Positions 15,685 through 22,867 of a stretch of 52,840 bases of DNA are shown here, one piece after another. The stretch lies in NCBI GenBank assembly GCA_046734335.1, contig JBKPRA010000006.1, positions 1-52,840 on the forward strand. The letters are read 5' to 3'. Source of the stretch: DATBLE01 sp046734335 (GTDB lineage Bacteria > Actinomycetota > Thermoleophilia > Gaiellales > Gaiellaceae). Numbering within the stretch: position 1 is the stretch's first letter; every line of letters starts with the position of its first letter. A program made the translations under genes and the position numbers. The notes beneath the pieces were generated by a model. It did not search any database, was not told the DNA's origin, and worked only from the letters and a program-made list of their open reading frames with translations.

Positions 15685-16858
15685 GCTTCGCCTCCAGAAA
15701 CGTCCGCTCTGTCCCTGTTGGGCCGAGCTCGAGGGCGCGCTCGTAGGCTGACCGGGCCTCGTCCTCGCGCCCCAGCTTCTCCAGCAGGCTTCCGCGCGTC
15801 GAGTGGTAGTGGAGGTAGGCGCCGAGGCCGTCGATCCGTTCGACCTCGACGAGCCCCGTCTCGGGGCCGTCCACCATCGCGACCGCGACCGCCCGGTTCA
15901 GCTCGACGACGGGCGAGGGCTGGAGTCGGAGGAGCTGATCGTAGAGGAGGACGATCTGCGGCCAGTCGCTCGTCTCGCCGGTGTGGCAGGCGGCGATCGC
16001 AGCCTGGAGCTGGTACCGGCCGGGCCTTCGTCGCCTGAGCGCCGACTCGACCAGCGCGCGGCCCTCCTCGATCTCCGCCTCGTCCCACCGCGAGCGGTCC
16101 TGATCCTCGAGCAGGACGATCGCGCCTTGGTCGTCGAGCCGCGTCCCTCGCCGCGAGTCGTGCAGGAGCATCAGGGCGAGGAGACCGAGCGCCTCCGGTT
16201 CGTCGGGCATCAGGCGGGTCAGCGTCCGGCCGAGCCTGATCGCCTCGGCGCTGAGCTCGTTGCGGACGTCGGAGTAGCCTGCGTTGAAGATCAGATACAC
16301 GGTGGCGAGAACCGCCTCGAGCCGCTCGGGAAGGGCGTCGTCCGGAGGGACTCGGAACGGGATCCCGGCCGCGCGGATCTTGTGCTTCGCCCGGACGAGC
16401 CGTTGCGCCATCGTCGCCTCGCCGGTCAGGAAGGCGCGGGCGATCTCGGGCGTGGTCAGGCCGCCGAGCAGCCGGAGCGTGAGCGCCACCTGCGAGTCGA
16501 CCGACAACGCAGGGTGACAGCACGTGAAGATCAGCGCGAGCCGCTCGTCGGGGACCGTGCTCACGTCGTCGTCCTCCTCATCCGGGGCGAGTTCGGCCAG
16601 CCGGGCCAGCTCGGCCCGTTTCGTCTCAAGCGTCCGCTCACGGCGGAGCCGGTCGATCGCCCGGTTGCGGGCGGTGGTGACGATCCACGCGCCCGGGCTG
16701 GTCGGGACTCCGTGGCGTGGCCAGCGTTCCGCCGCCACGGCGAAGGCCTCCTGAACGGCGTCCTCGGCGAGGTCGAAGTCGCCGAGCGCGCGGATCAGGA
16801 TCGATACCGCGCGCCCGAACTCCTCCCGGAACGCCTCTGCGACGGGGTCGGCGGTCAC
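15671..16858 (-). CDS. ECF42-type sigma factor with C-terminal TPR extension
   Basis: 395 residues. The sigma-2 domain includes DFDLAEDAVQEAFAVAAERWP and TTARNRAIDRLRRERTL, sigma-4 follows at about LRLLGGLTTPEIARAFLTGEATMAQRL, and a 200-residue helical extension ends in a TPR-like SLLEKLGREDEARSAYERAL. This is the layout of group ECF42, which is paired with DGPF/YCII proteins instead of an anti-sigma factor; the extension is known to be needed for activity. GTG 16858 overlaps the DGPF gene stop as GTGA. It should drive its own operon from the upstream promoter. Confidence 0.95.
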   Translation of the reverse strand: MTADPVAEAFREEFGRAVSILIRALGDFDLAEDAVQEAFAVAAERWPRHGVPTSPGAWIVTTARNRAIDRLRRERTLETKRAELARLAELAPDEEDDDVSTVPDERLALIFTCCHPALSVDSQVALTLRLLGGLTTPEIARAFLTGEATMAQRLVRAKHKIRAAGIPFRVPPDDALPERLEAVLATVYLIFNAGYSDVRNELSAEAIRLGRTLTRLMPDEPEALGLLALMLLHDSRRGTRLDDQGAIVLLEDQDRSRWDEAEIEEGRALVESALRRRRPGRYQLQAAIAACHTGETSDWPQIVLLYDQLLRLQPSPVVELNRAVAVAMVDGPETGLVEVERIDGLGAYLHYHSTRGSLLEKLGREDEARSAYERALELGPTGTERTFLEAKLSSG

Positions 16859-17208
16859 TCCTCCCAGACGACGACCGGGCGCACCTCGATCGTCCCGTAG
16901 CGGGCCGAGGGGATCCGCTCGGCGATCTTCAGCGCCTCGTCCACGTCCTTCGCCTCGACCAGGTAGTACCCGCCCAGCTGCTCCTTCGTCTCGGCGAACG
17001 GCCCATCGGTGACGAGCGTCTCCCCGTTCCGGACGCGGACTGAGGTGGCGGTCGAGATCGGCTGGAGCGCGTCGCCGGCAACGTGGTTGCCGCTGTCCTT
17101 GATCGCCTGGGTGAACGTCATGTACTCGGCATACGCGGCGTTCCGCTCGTCCTCGGGCATGTTTGCCCACGTGCTCTCTTCGTCGTAGATCAAACACATG
17201 TACTGCAT
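16855..17208 (-). CDS. DGPF/YCII-related protein, partner of ECF42
   Basis: 117 residues in the YCII-related fold, with the diagnostic TDGPFAETKEQLGGYYLVEA segment. Members are nearly always next to ECF42 sigma factors; their biochemical role is not settled. ATG 17208 is preceded by AAGGAGG. It is the first gene of the two-gene operon and lies behind a promoter matching the ECF42 pattern. Confidence 0.95.
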   Translation of the reverse strand: MQYMCLIYDEESTWANMPEDERNAAYAEYMTFTQAIKDSGNHVAGDALQPISTATSVRVRNGETLVTDGPFAETKEQLGGYYLVEAKDVDEALKIAERIPSARYGTIEVRPVVVWEE

Positions 17209-17238
17209 GTCGTCCTCCTTGATCGAAGTGTCGTGAGT

Positions 17239-17267
17239 ACGACGAACGGCTGAGGCCGAAATCGACA
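17239..17267 (-). promoter_or_regulatory. Putative ECF42-dependent promoter
   Basis: On the minus strand TGTCGA (17267-17262), a 17-base spacer and CGTC (17244-17241) stand about 33 bases before the DGPF start. As I recall the group, ECF42 promoters have TGTCGA at -35 and a CG(T/A)C-type -10, so this fits an autoregulated operon. Confidence 0.6.
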
Positions 17268-17272
17268 GGTCC

Positions 17273-18049
17273 TCAACGGCCCTCGAACGACGGCGGCCGC
17301 TTCTCCCCGAACGCCTCGACACCCTCGCGAAAGTCGTCGGTCGAGCGCAGCATCCCGTAGGCGAGGCCCTCCAGCTCGAGCCCGATCGAGAGTGGTGCGT
17401 CGTAGACGTGGTTGAGGACGCGCTTGGCGGTGCGCAGGGCGAGCGGCGGCAGCTCGCTCAGGTCGGCAAGCACACGGTCGACGGCCGCGTCGAGGTCCGC
17501 GGCCGGGACGACGTCGGAGACGAGCCCCCAGTCCAGTGCCTCGGCGGCGCTGATTCGGCGGCGGCGCATTACCACGTCCTTTGCGCGGCCGAGCCCGGCG
17601 AGGCGGGCGAGCCGTTGGGTCCCGCCTGAGCCGGGGATCATCCCGAGCCCCACCTCGGGGAGGCCGAGCTGCGCGTCGTCGGCGGCGACGCGGAAGTCGC
17701 AGGCGAGCGCGAGCTCCAGCCCGACGCCGAGGCAGTAGCCCCGGATGCGCGCGATCACAGGCTTCGGGAAGCGCTCCGGAGCTGCGACGTTCCAGGCGAG
17801 CCGCGACAGCTCGTCCGGCGTGGCCTCCAGGAACGCGGCGATGTCGCCGCCGGCGGTGAAGTTCTCGCCGGCGCCGGTCAGCACGACAAAGCGCGCGCCG
17901 TCGTCGCCGGCCACCTCGTCGAGGACCTGCGCGAGTTGCCCGCGCGCCGCCAGCGGCACGCGGTTCATCTTCGCCGGGTCGTCCAGCGTGATGGTCAGGA
18001 CGCCGCGCGGCTCGTCGCGGTCGAGACGGAAACCGATGTACTCGCTCAT
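17273..18049 (-). CDS. Enoyl-CoA hydratase/isomerase family protein
   Basis: 258 residues with the crotonase fold: oxyanion-hole segments ENFTAGGDIAAFLE and IRGYCLGVGLELALACDF, then GLPEVGLGMIPGSGGTQRL, where the Glu of the hydratases lies. It would hydrate an enoyl-CoA made after the ligase step. ATGA overlap with the CoA-ligase gene shows coupled translation. Confidence 0.93.
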   Translation of the reverse strand: MSEYIGFRLDRDEPRGVLTITLDDPAKMNRVPLAARGQLAQVLDEVAGDDGARFVVLTGAGENFTAGGDIAAFLEATPDELSRLAWNVAAPERFPKPVIARIRGYCLGVGLELALACDFRVAADDAQLGLPEVGLGMIPGSGGTQRLARLAGLGRAKDVVMRRRRISAAEALDWGLVSDVVPAADLDAAVDRVLADLSELPPLALRTAKRVLNHVYDAPLSIGLELEGLAYGMLRSTDDFREGVEAFGEKRPPSFEGR

Positions 18050-19416
18050 CGCAGCATCCTGCGCAGGATCTTCCCAGACGGGCTTTTCGGCAGCTCGGAC
18101 ACGAAGCGATACTCGCGTGGACGCTTGAAGCGTGCGAGCGTTTCGGACGCCAGGCAGTGGTCGTCGAGCTCCTCGGCGGTCGTCCCCTCGGCGACGACCA
18201 CGGCGACCACCCGGTGCCCGAGCCGCTCGTCCGGCGCGCCCACGACCGCCACCTCGCGCACGCCCGGGTGGCGAGCCAGCACGTCCTCGACCTCGAGCGG
18301 ATGGATGTTCTCCCCGCCGGAGACGATCATGTCGTCGAGGCGGCCTTCGAGCCAGAGGTCGCCGTCCTCGTCGATGCGACCGACGTCGCCGGTGTGGTAC
18401 CAGCCGTCGCGAATGGCCGCTTCGTCGGCGTCCGGCCGGTTCCAGTAGCCGGCGAACGCCTCGTCCGAGGACATGTGGCAGAGGATCTCGCTGTTCTCGC
18501 CGAGCCGGAGCCGCGCGTTCAGCGCCGGCCGCCCCGCGCAACCCGGTTTTGCAGCCTGGTCGCGGTGGACGGAGTAGGTGTAGATCTCGGTCGACCCGTA
18601 GTGGTTGACGAACAGCCGCGGCGAGAACGCCCCGACGCAGCGCTCCACCAGCGCACCGGTCATCGCCGCGCCGGCGTAGGCAACCGTCTCGACCGAGGAG
18701 AGGTCGAACTCTCCGCGGCGCGGGTGTGTGACCAGGTCGTGGTAGAGCGTGGGGGCGAGATAGAGCGAGGTGATCCGCTCGCGTTCGATCAGCTCGAGCG
18801 CCGCCCCGGCGTCCCAGTCGGGCTGGCAGACGTAGCAGCCGCCGACGAGGTGCATCGCGAGCAGCGAGTGCATCCCCATCGTGTGGTAGAGGGGCATCGC
18901 GCCCAGCGTCCGGTCGCCCGAGCGAGAGCTCTGGTGGACGGCCTGCGACAATGCGCCTGCACGGTCGGCCCGGTGCGAGCGGGGGACACCCTTCGGCCGC
19001 CCCGTCGTGCCCGAGGTGTAGAGCATCAGCGACGCTTCCTCGTCGCCTGCATCCAACGCGCCGGGGTGCTCGTCGCCCAGCAACGGCTCCAGCTCGCCGT
19101 CCGCCTCGAGGAAGAGCGTCGCGGCCGAGTCCGCGCGGCAGTAGGCGAGATCCGCGGCCGAGATGCGCGGCGAGAGCGGCACGTAGGTCGCCCCGAGCCA
19201 CTGGCACGCCCAGTAGAGCTCCACCGCCTCCCGCCGACAGCGCACGACGGCCGCCAGCCGATCGCCGCGCCGCAGACCTTCTCGTTCGAGCCCTCCGGCG
19301 AGTCGAGCCGCCCGATCGCGCAGCTCGGCGTACGTGAGCCGCGTCCCGCCGTCGACGACCGCCTCGGCGTCGGGGCTCCGCTCGGCCGCGTACACGAGGC
19401 TGAGGGCGAGATTCAC
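18046..19416 (-). CDS. AMP-dependent acyl/aryl-CoA ligase
   Basis: 456 residues, somewhat short for the ANL superfamily. The P-loop is YTSGTTGRPKGVPRSH, the adenine motif is VNHYGSTEIYTY, the hinge is GWYHTGDVGRIDEDG then GRLDDMIVSGGENIHP, and the catalytic lysine is in PKSPSGKILRR. It activates a carboxylic acid as its CoA ester; length and motifs are near the benzoate/crotonobetaine group, but the acid is not predictable. GTG 19416 overlaps the PfkB kinase stop as GTGA. Confidence 0.92.
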   Translation of the reverse strand: MNLALSLVYAAERSPDAEAVVDGGTRLTYAELRDRAARLAGGLEREGLRRGDRLAAVVRCRREAVELYWACQWLGATYVPLSPRISAADLAYCRADSAATLFLEADGELEPLLGDEHPGALDAGDEEASLMLYTSGTTGRPKGVPRSHRADRAGALSQAVHQSSRSGDRTLGAMPLYHTMGMHSLLAMHLVGGCYVCQPDWDAGAALELIERERITSLYLAPTLYHDLVTHPRRGEFDLSSVETVAYAGAAMTGALVERCVGAFSPRLFVNHYGSTEIYTYSVHRDQAAKPGCAGRPALNARLRLGENSEILCHMSSDEAFAGYWNRPDADEAAIRDGWYHTGDVGRIDEDGDLWLEGRLDDMIVSGGENIHPLEVEDVLARHPGVREVAVVGAPDERLGHRVVAVVVAEGTTAEELDDHCLASETLARFKRPREYRFVSELPKSPSGKILRRMLR

Positions 19417-20153
19417 GCGAGCGAGTCTAGAGCGGCCCCGGCGGCGTGGCCCATCGCGTCAGCGAGGTCGTCACCACGGGCGAGCGAGACAAGCAGCGTG
19501 GCGGCGAAGGCATCCCCGGAGCCGGGCGCATCCGCCGCGATCGCGGGAGCTCGGACGCGCTCGACTCGGTCGTCCATCACCGCGAGTGCACCCCGATCGC
19601 CCAGAGTGACGCAGGCCAGCCGCCGTCCTTCCGCGAGCCTGCGGGCCGCCGCTTCGGTGCTCCTGCCCGTCAGGCTCAGGGCGACCTCCTCGTTTGCGAC
19701 CACCGCGTTGCCCCCTGGCGGCAGCTCGGCGAGCCGAGCCGCGTCGAGCGCAACCCATGCGGCGTCGGCCGATGCGAGCACGTCTGCGGCGTGCGGCAGG
19801 TAGCCCGAGACGAGGACGGCGTCCGCAGCCACCGGCTCGGCCGGCGCCGGCTGGTGAGAGTCGCCGCAGTCGACCCGAGTCTCGCCGTCAGTCAGCAAGA
19901 ACGTGCCGGTCGCCCCTGCGACGGTGACCAGCGGGCGGATGCCGTGCGCCTTCAGCTCCCGGACGATCATTCGCCCGGGCGCGTCGTCGCCGACTGTCCC
20001 GATCACGGTTGCGTCCGCCCCGGCTGCGACAGCGGCCACCGCGGCGTTGAACGCCGATCCGGCCGGCCGCACGCGAATGCGGGCGCCGTGTCCGGCGCCC
20101 GCGGCGATCACGTCGACGAGCAGCTCGCCGACGGCGACGAAGCGCACCGCCAT
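19413..20153 (-). CDS. PfkB/ribokinase-family kinase
   Basis: 246 residues, about 50 shorter than ribokinase. N-terminal VAVGELLVDV and AGSAFNAAVAAVAAGA replace the usual GGxxxN glycine pair, and the ATP/anion-hole motif is DAPGSGDAFAATLL with its catalytic Asp. It may phosphorylate a sugar, nucleoside or other alcohol. It leads the kinase-ligase-hydratase operon. Its start follows a TAACCT box that contains the preceding gene's stop. Confidence 0.85.
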   Translation of the reverse strand: MAVRFVAVGELLVDVIAAGAGHGARIRVRPAGSAFNAAVAAVAAGADATVIGTVGDDAPGRMIVRELKAHGIRPLVTVAGATGTFLLTDGETRVDCGDSHQPAPAEPVAADAVLVSGYLPHAADVLASADAAWVALDAARLAELPPGGNAVVANEEVALSLTGRSTEAAARRLAEGRRLACVTLGDRGALAVMDDRVERVRAPAIAADAPGSGDAFAATLLVSLARGDDLADAMGHAAGAALDSLA

Positions 20154-20162
20154 GTCGAGGCG

Positions 20163-20168
20163 AGGTTA
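20163..20168 (-). promoter_or_regulatory. -10 box TAACCT built on the upstream stop codon
   Basis: On the minus strand TAA, the stop of the 67-residue gene, begins TAACCT, nine bases before ATG 20153. No ribosome-binding site is seen, so the kinase mRNA may be leaderless. Confidence 0.4.
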
Positions 20169-20369
20169 CGCCCGGCGGTACGCGTACGGATGGTTGAAGA
20201 CGTCGAGCGCGTTGTCGGCGCGAGCCGTGATCTCGAAGTGCTCGTCGGTGCGCCAGTCGTCGACGACGACCGTCAGCTCGCCGTCGTCCTGGCCCCAGAG
20301 CAGCCGGACCTCGAACCCGTCGCCCACGCGATGGTCCAGCTCCTTCCGCTCCCGCTCGACCGTCTCCAT
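20166..20369 (-). CDS. Small conserved-looking hypothetical protein
   Basis: 67 residues, acidic, with alternating hydrophobic strands (FEVRLLW, ELTVVVDDW, HFEITA) and a C-terminal LDVFNHPYAYRRA. I do not recognise a family with certainty, though short proteins ending in HPY-A are common in this lineage as far as I recall. There is no ribosome-binding site before the ATG. It lies on the same strand upstream of the PfkB kinase. Confidence 0.65.
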   Translation of the reverse strand: METVERERKELDHRVGDGFEVRLLWGQDDGELTVVVDDWRTDEHFEITARADNALDVFNHPYAYRRA

Positions 20370-20431
20370 GCACTCACAGTGCCACAGCGGTTGTTCGCCG
20401 GGTAGGAGCAGACCGTGAAGATTCCGTTAAC

Positions 20432-21925
20432 TCAGGCGGCTCTGGCACCGAGCTTGCCGCTCAGGTAGCGCAGGTAGGGCCCGGAGTCCAGGCTGCCGCC
20501 CACGACCCGCTCCAACGTCTCCTGTGGCGTGAACTTGCGGCCGTGGCGCCAGAGCTTCTCGCGCAGCCAGTCGGTCAGAGGCGCCAAATCGCCGCGCTCC
20601 ACGTGCTCCATCAGAGCAGGTACGTCCTCGAGCACCTTCTCCCAGATCTGCACGGAGATGACATTCCCGAGGGCGTACGTGGGGAAGTACCCGATCGTCC
20701 CGCGCGACCAGTGGACGTCCTGGAGGACACCGTGTGCGTCATCCGGCACGTCGACGCCCAGGTATTCCTTCATCCGCTCGTTCCAGACGGCGGGCAGGTC
20801 GGCCGGCGCGACCGTGCCGGCGACCAGGTCCTGCTCGAGCTCGAAGCGGAGGATGACGTGCAGGCTGTAGGTGGCCTCGTCGGCCTCGATCCGGATCAGC
20901 GAAGGCTGCACCTTGTTGATCGCCCGGTGGAACTCCTCGAGCTCGACATCGCCGAACTGGTGTGGGAACAGACGCTGCATCTCCGGGTAGGCCCAGCTCC
21001 ACCACTCGATGCTTCGGCCGACGAGATTCTCGAACATCCGGCTCTGCGACTCGTGCAGGGCGAGCGAGGTCCCGCGGCAGAGCGGCGTCCGCTCGAGCGC
21101 CGGGTCGACGTTGTGCTCGTACAGCGCGTGCCCGCCCTCGTGCATGGCGGCGAACACGCCGCGCATCTCGTGCTCCGGGTAGTACGTGGTCATCCGGATG
21201 TCCGATGTGCCGAAGGACGTCGCGAAGGGGTGAGCGACCGGATCGAGACGCCAGGTGTCCTCGCGGAACCCGAACCTCGCGAGCAAGATCTGCTGCATCT
21301 CGCGCTGGGCTTCCACCGGGAAGTGTCCACGCAGGCAGGAGTCGTCGACCTCTTGCTCCGACGCCTCGGCGACGATCGGGACGAGGCCGTCGCGGAGCTC
21401 TGCGAACACCTCGCGCACCTCGGCGGTCTTCATCCCCTGCTCGAAGTCGTCGAGCAGGGCGTCATACGGCTCGTCAGCCTCGAAGCAGGCCGCGTACTCG
21501 CGGCGGAGCTCGACGTTCCGCTCCAAGTGCGGACGGAAGAGCTCGAAATCGTTGGTCCGGCGGGCCTCGACCCAGACCGGGAAGGCCTCGGCCCCGGCGC
21601 GTGCCTGCGCCTCGCGCAGCTCGGCGGGGACACGGAGTTCCTTGTCGCGGTCGCGGCGCGTCACGCGGATCAGGCTGGCCTCGTCCGAGTCGTGGTCGAG
21701 TGACTCCTCGTACGACCGCAGCTCCTCGAGCAGCTCGCCCAGTTCCTCGGAGACGATCTGCTCGTGGACGACCTTGGAGACGGTCGCCAGCTGCCGGGCC
21801 CGAACGCCTCCGCCTGCCGCCGGCATCATCGTCTGCTGGTCCCAGGCGGCGATCGCTCCGAGCTTGGCCAGGTCCCACGTCTCGGCCAGGCGGTCGCGAA
21901 GCTCGGCGTAGCGGACGTCGGTCAT
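20432..21925 (-). CDS. Carboxypeptidase Taq, M32 metallopeptidase
   Basis: 497 residues, full length. The zinc site is HEGGHALYE, with the distal Glu in ALHESQSRMFEN. The other family signatures are DIRMTTYY and WSRGTIGYFPTYALGN. The enzyme is a cytoplasmic zinc carboxypeptidase with broad specificity, excluding Pro. It is monocistronic and probably leaderless (TAAGGT, eight bases before ATG). Confidence 0.97.
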   Translation of the reverse strand: MTDVRYAELRDRLAETWDLAKLGAIAAWDQQTMMPAAGGGVRARQLATVSKVVHEQIVSEELGELLEELRSYEESLDHDSDEASLIRVTRRDRDKELRVPAELREAQARAGAEAFPVWVEARRTNDFELFRPHLERNVELRREYAACFEADEPYDALLDDFEQGMKTAEVREVFAELRDGLVPIVAEASEQEVDDSCLRGHFPVEAQREMQQILLARFGFREDTWRLDPVAHPFATSFGTSDIRMTTYYPEHEMRGVFAAMHEGGHALYEHNVDPALERTPLCRGTSLALHESQSRMFENLVGRSIEWWSWAYPEMQRLFPHQFGDVELEEFHRAINKVQPSLIRIEADEATYSLHVILRFELEQDLVAGTVAPADLPAVWNERMKEYLGVDVPDDAHGVLQDVHWSRGTIGYFPTYALGNVISVQIWEKVLEDVPALMEHVERGDLAPLTDWLREKLWRHGRKFTPQETLERVVGGSLDSGPYLRYLSGKLGARAA

Positions 21926-21933
21926 CGGGCGGA

Positions 21934-21939
21934 ACCTTA
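21934..21939 (-). promoter_or_regulatory. -10 box TAAGGT for the M32 carboxypeptidase
   Basis: TAAGGT on the minus strand fits TANNNT and lies eight bases before ATG 21925. There is no ribosome-binding site. Confidence 0.45.
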
Positions 21940-21979
21940 CGCCCTCGCCCGTCCAGCGCGCGCCGAACCAGTCATGCAG

Positions 21980-22007
21980 ACGGAGCGGGCCGGTAGGCCC
22001 GCTCCGT
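21980..22007 (-). terminator. 12-bp hairpin after the RPPDV-repeat gene
   Basis: Arms 21980-21991 and 21996-22007 are perfect inverted repeats around a GGTA loop. It lies 20 bases beyond the stop at 22028 and before the M32 gene promoter. Confidence 0.7.
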
Positions 22008-22027
22008 CCGTTCGCGGAGGCGAACTT

Positions 22028-22705
22028 TTAGGCGGTCTGCACGGGGTGGCGCAGCTGCCGGCTCATGAGCAGGGCGGCTCCGGCAATGAGCACCAGGCCC
22101 AGCCCGCTGCCGATTCCGATCGCCCAGGAGCTCCAATCGAACCCATCGGACTGGCCGGTCGAGGCCGGGGCGTACCGTGCGACCAGCGCCGCGTCGCTGA
22201 CGTCCGGCGGCCGGGTGGGCGCCGTGCTCGAAGTCACGTCGTTGACATGAACGCCGGCGTACCGCTCGAACACGTCGGGAGCAGAAGCCTTGATCGAGTC
22301 GGACGCGTCCTGGACGTCCGGAGGCCTCGAGGCGACCGACGTCGCCGCCGGCGTTCCCGTGCCGGCCGAATGCGTCGCCGCATAACGCTCGACGAGGTCA
22401 GGGGCAGCCTGCAGCTGCTGGTAGACCTGCGTGATTCCCTGCCAGCGCAGGCCGTCGGCCTTCAGGCCGGCCGCCGTGGTGTGCAGTGCAGCGCCGTCGG
22501 TCTGGAGCCTGGCCGCCGCTGCGTGCCGCGCCGTCGCCGCGTCCTGGACGTCCGGCGGGCGGCTGATCAGCGGGCTGCTCGCCGGAAGGGGATTTCCGTC
22601 CGGATTCGGGATAAGGGCTCCGGCTGCCGAAGCGGTCGCTCCGGCAACCACGGCGCCGACGACGATCAGTCGCCTGAGCCAGATGAGGGGGGTCGAGCCG
22701 TTCAT
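22028..22705 (-). CDS. Membrane-anchored repeat protein with three RPPDV motifs
   Basis: 225 residues, family not recognised. An N-terminal hydrophobic stretch (about residues 8-32, RR before it) looks like a signal peptide or anchor, a C-terminal one (about 195-214) looks like a membrane anchor, and RQLRHP follows. Between them RPPDV occurs three times, as SRPPDVQDA, SRPPDVQDA and TRPPDVSDA. Each is followed at varied distance by an (E/A)RYA box: DLVERYA, DVFERYA and ALVARYA. Most of the chain should lie outside the membrane. The ATG has AGGAGG. It is divergent from the BTAD regulator, a possible controller. Confidence 0.75.
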   Translation of the reverse strand: MNGSTPLIWLRRLIVVGAVVAGATASAAGALIPNPDGNPLPASSPLISRPPDVQDAATARHAAAARLQTDGAALHTTAAGLKADGLRWQGITQVYQQLQAAPDLVERYAATHSAGTGTPAATSVASRPPDVQDASDSIKASAPDVFERYAGVHVNDVTSSTAPTRPPDVSDAALVARYAPASTGQSDGFDWSSWAIGIGSGLGLVLIAGAALLMSRQLRHPVQTA

Positions 22706-22770
22706 TCTTCGCCTCCTGTGTCCCGGGCCACTTCCTGCGGCCCTTTCGACCAAGAAGACACAAGGGCGCC

Positions 22771-22782
22771 TACCGATCGGTA
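22771..22782. repeat. 12-bp palindrome TACCGATCGGTA in the divergent promoter region
   Basis: A perfect palindrome in the 162-base gap between the RPPDV-repeat gene and the BTAD regulator. Its TACCG half-site resembles those of the TetR operator at 39938, but the centre is two bases, not one. Confidence 0.45.
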
Positions 22783-22797
22783 ACGGCGGGGTTACGG
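22780..22797 (+). promoter_or_regulatory. Possible SARP-type direct repeat upstream of the BTAD regulator
   Basis: Heptamers GTAACGG (22780-22786) and GTTACGG (22791-22797) are separated by four bases, giving the 11-base period typical of SARP/BTAD regulators. It may serve autoregulation or the divergent gene. Confidence 0.35.
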
Positions 22798-22867
22798 AAC
22801 GCTTTTCTCCTGGGCCCGCAGCGGTTAACGTCGTCAGAGCAACCGGTACCCCCGGACCGGGAGGCGG

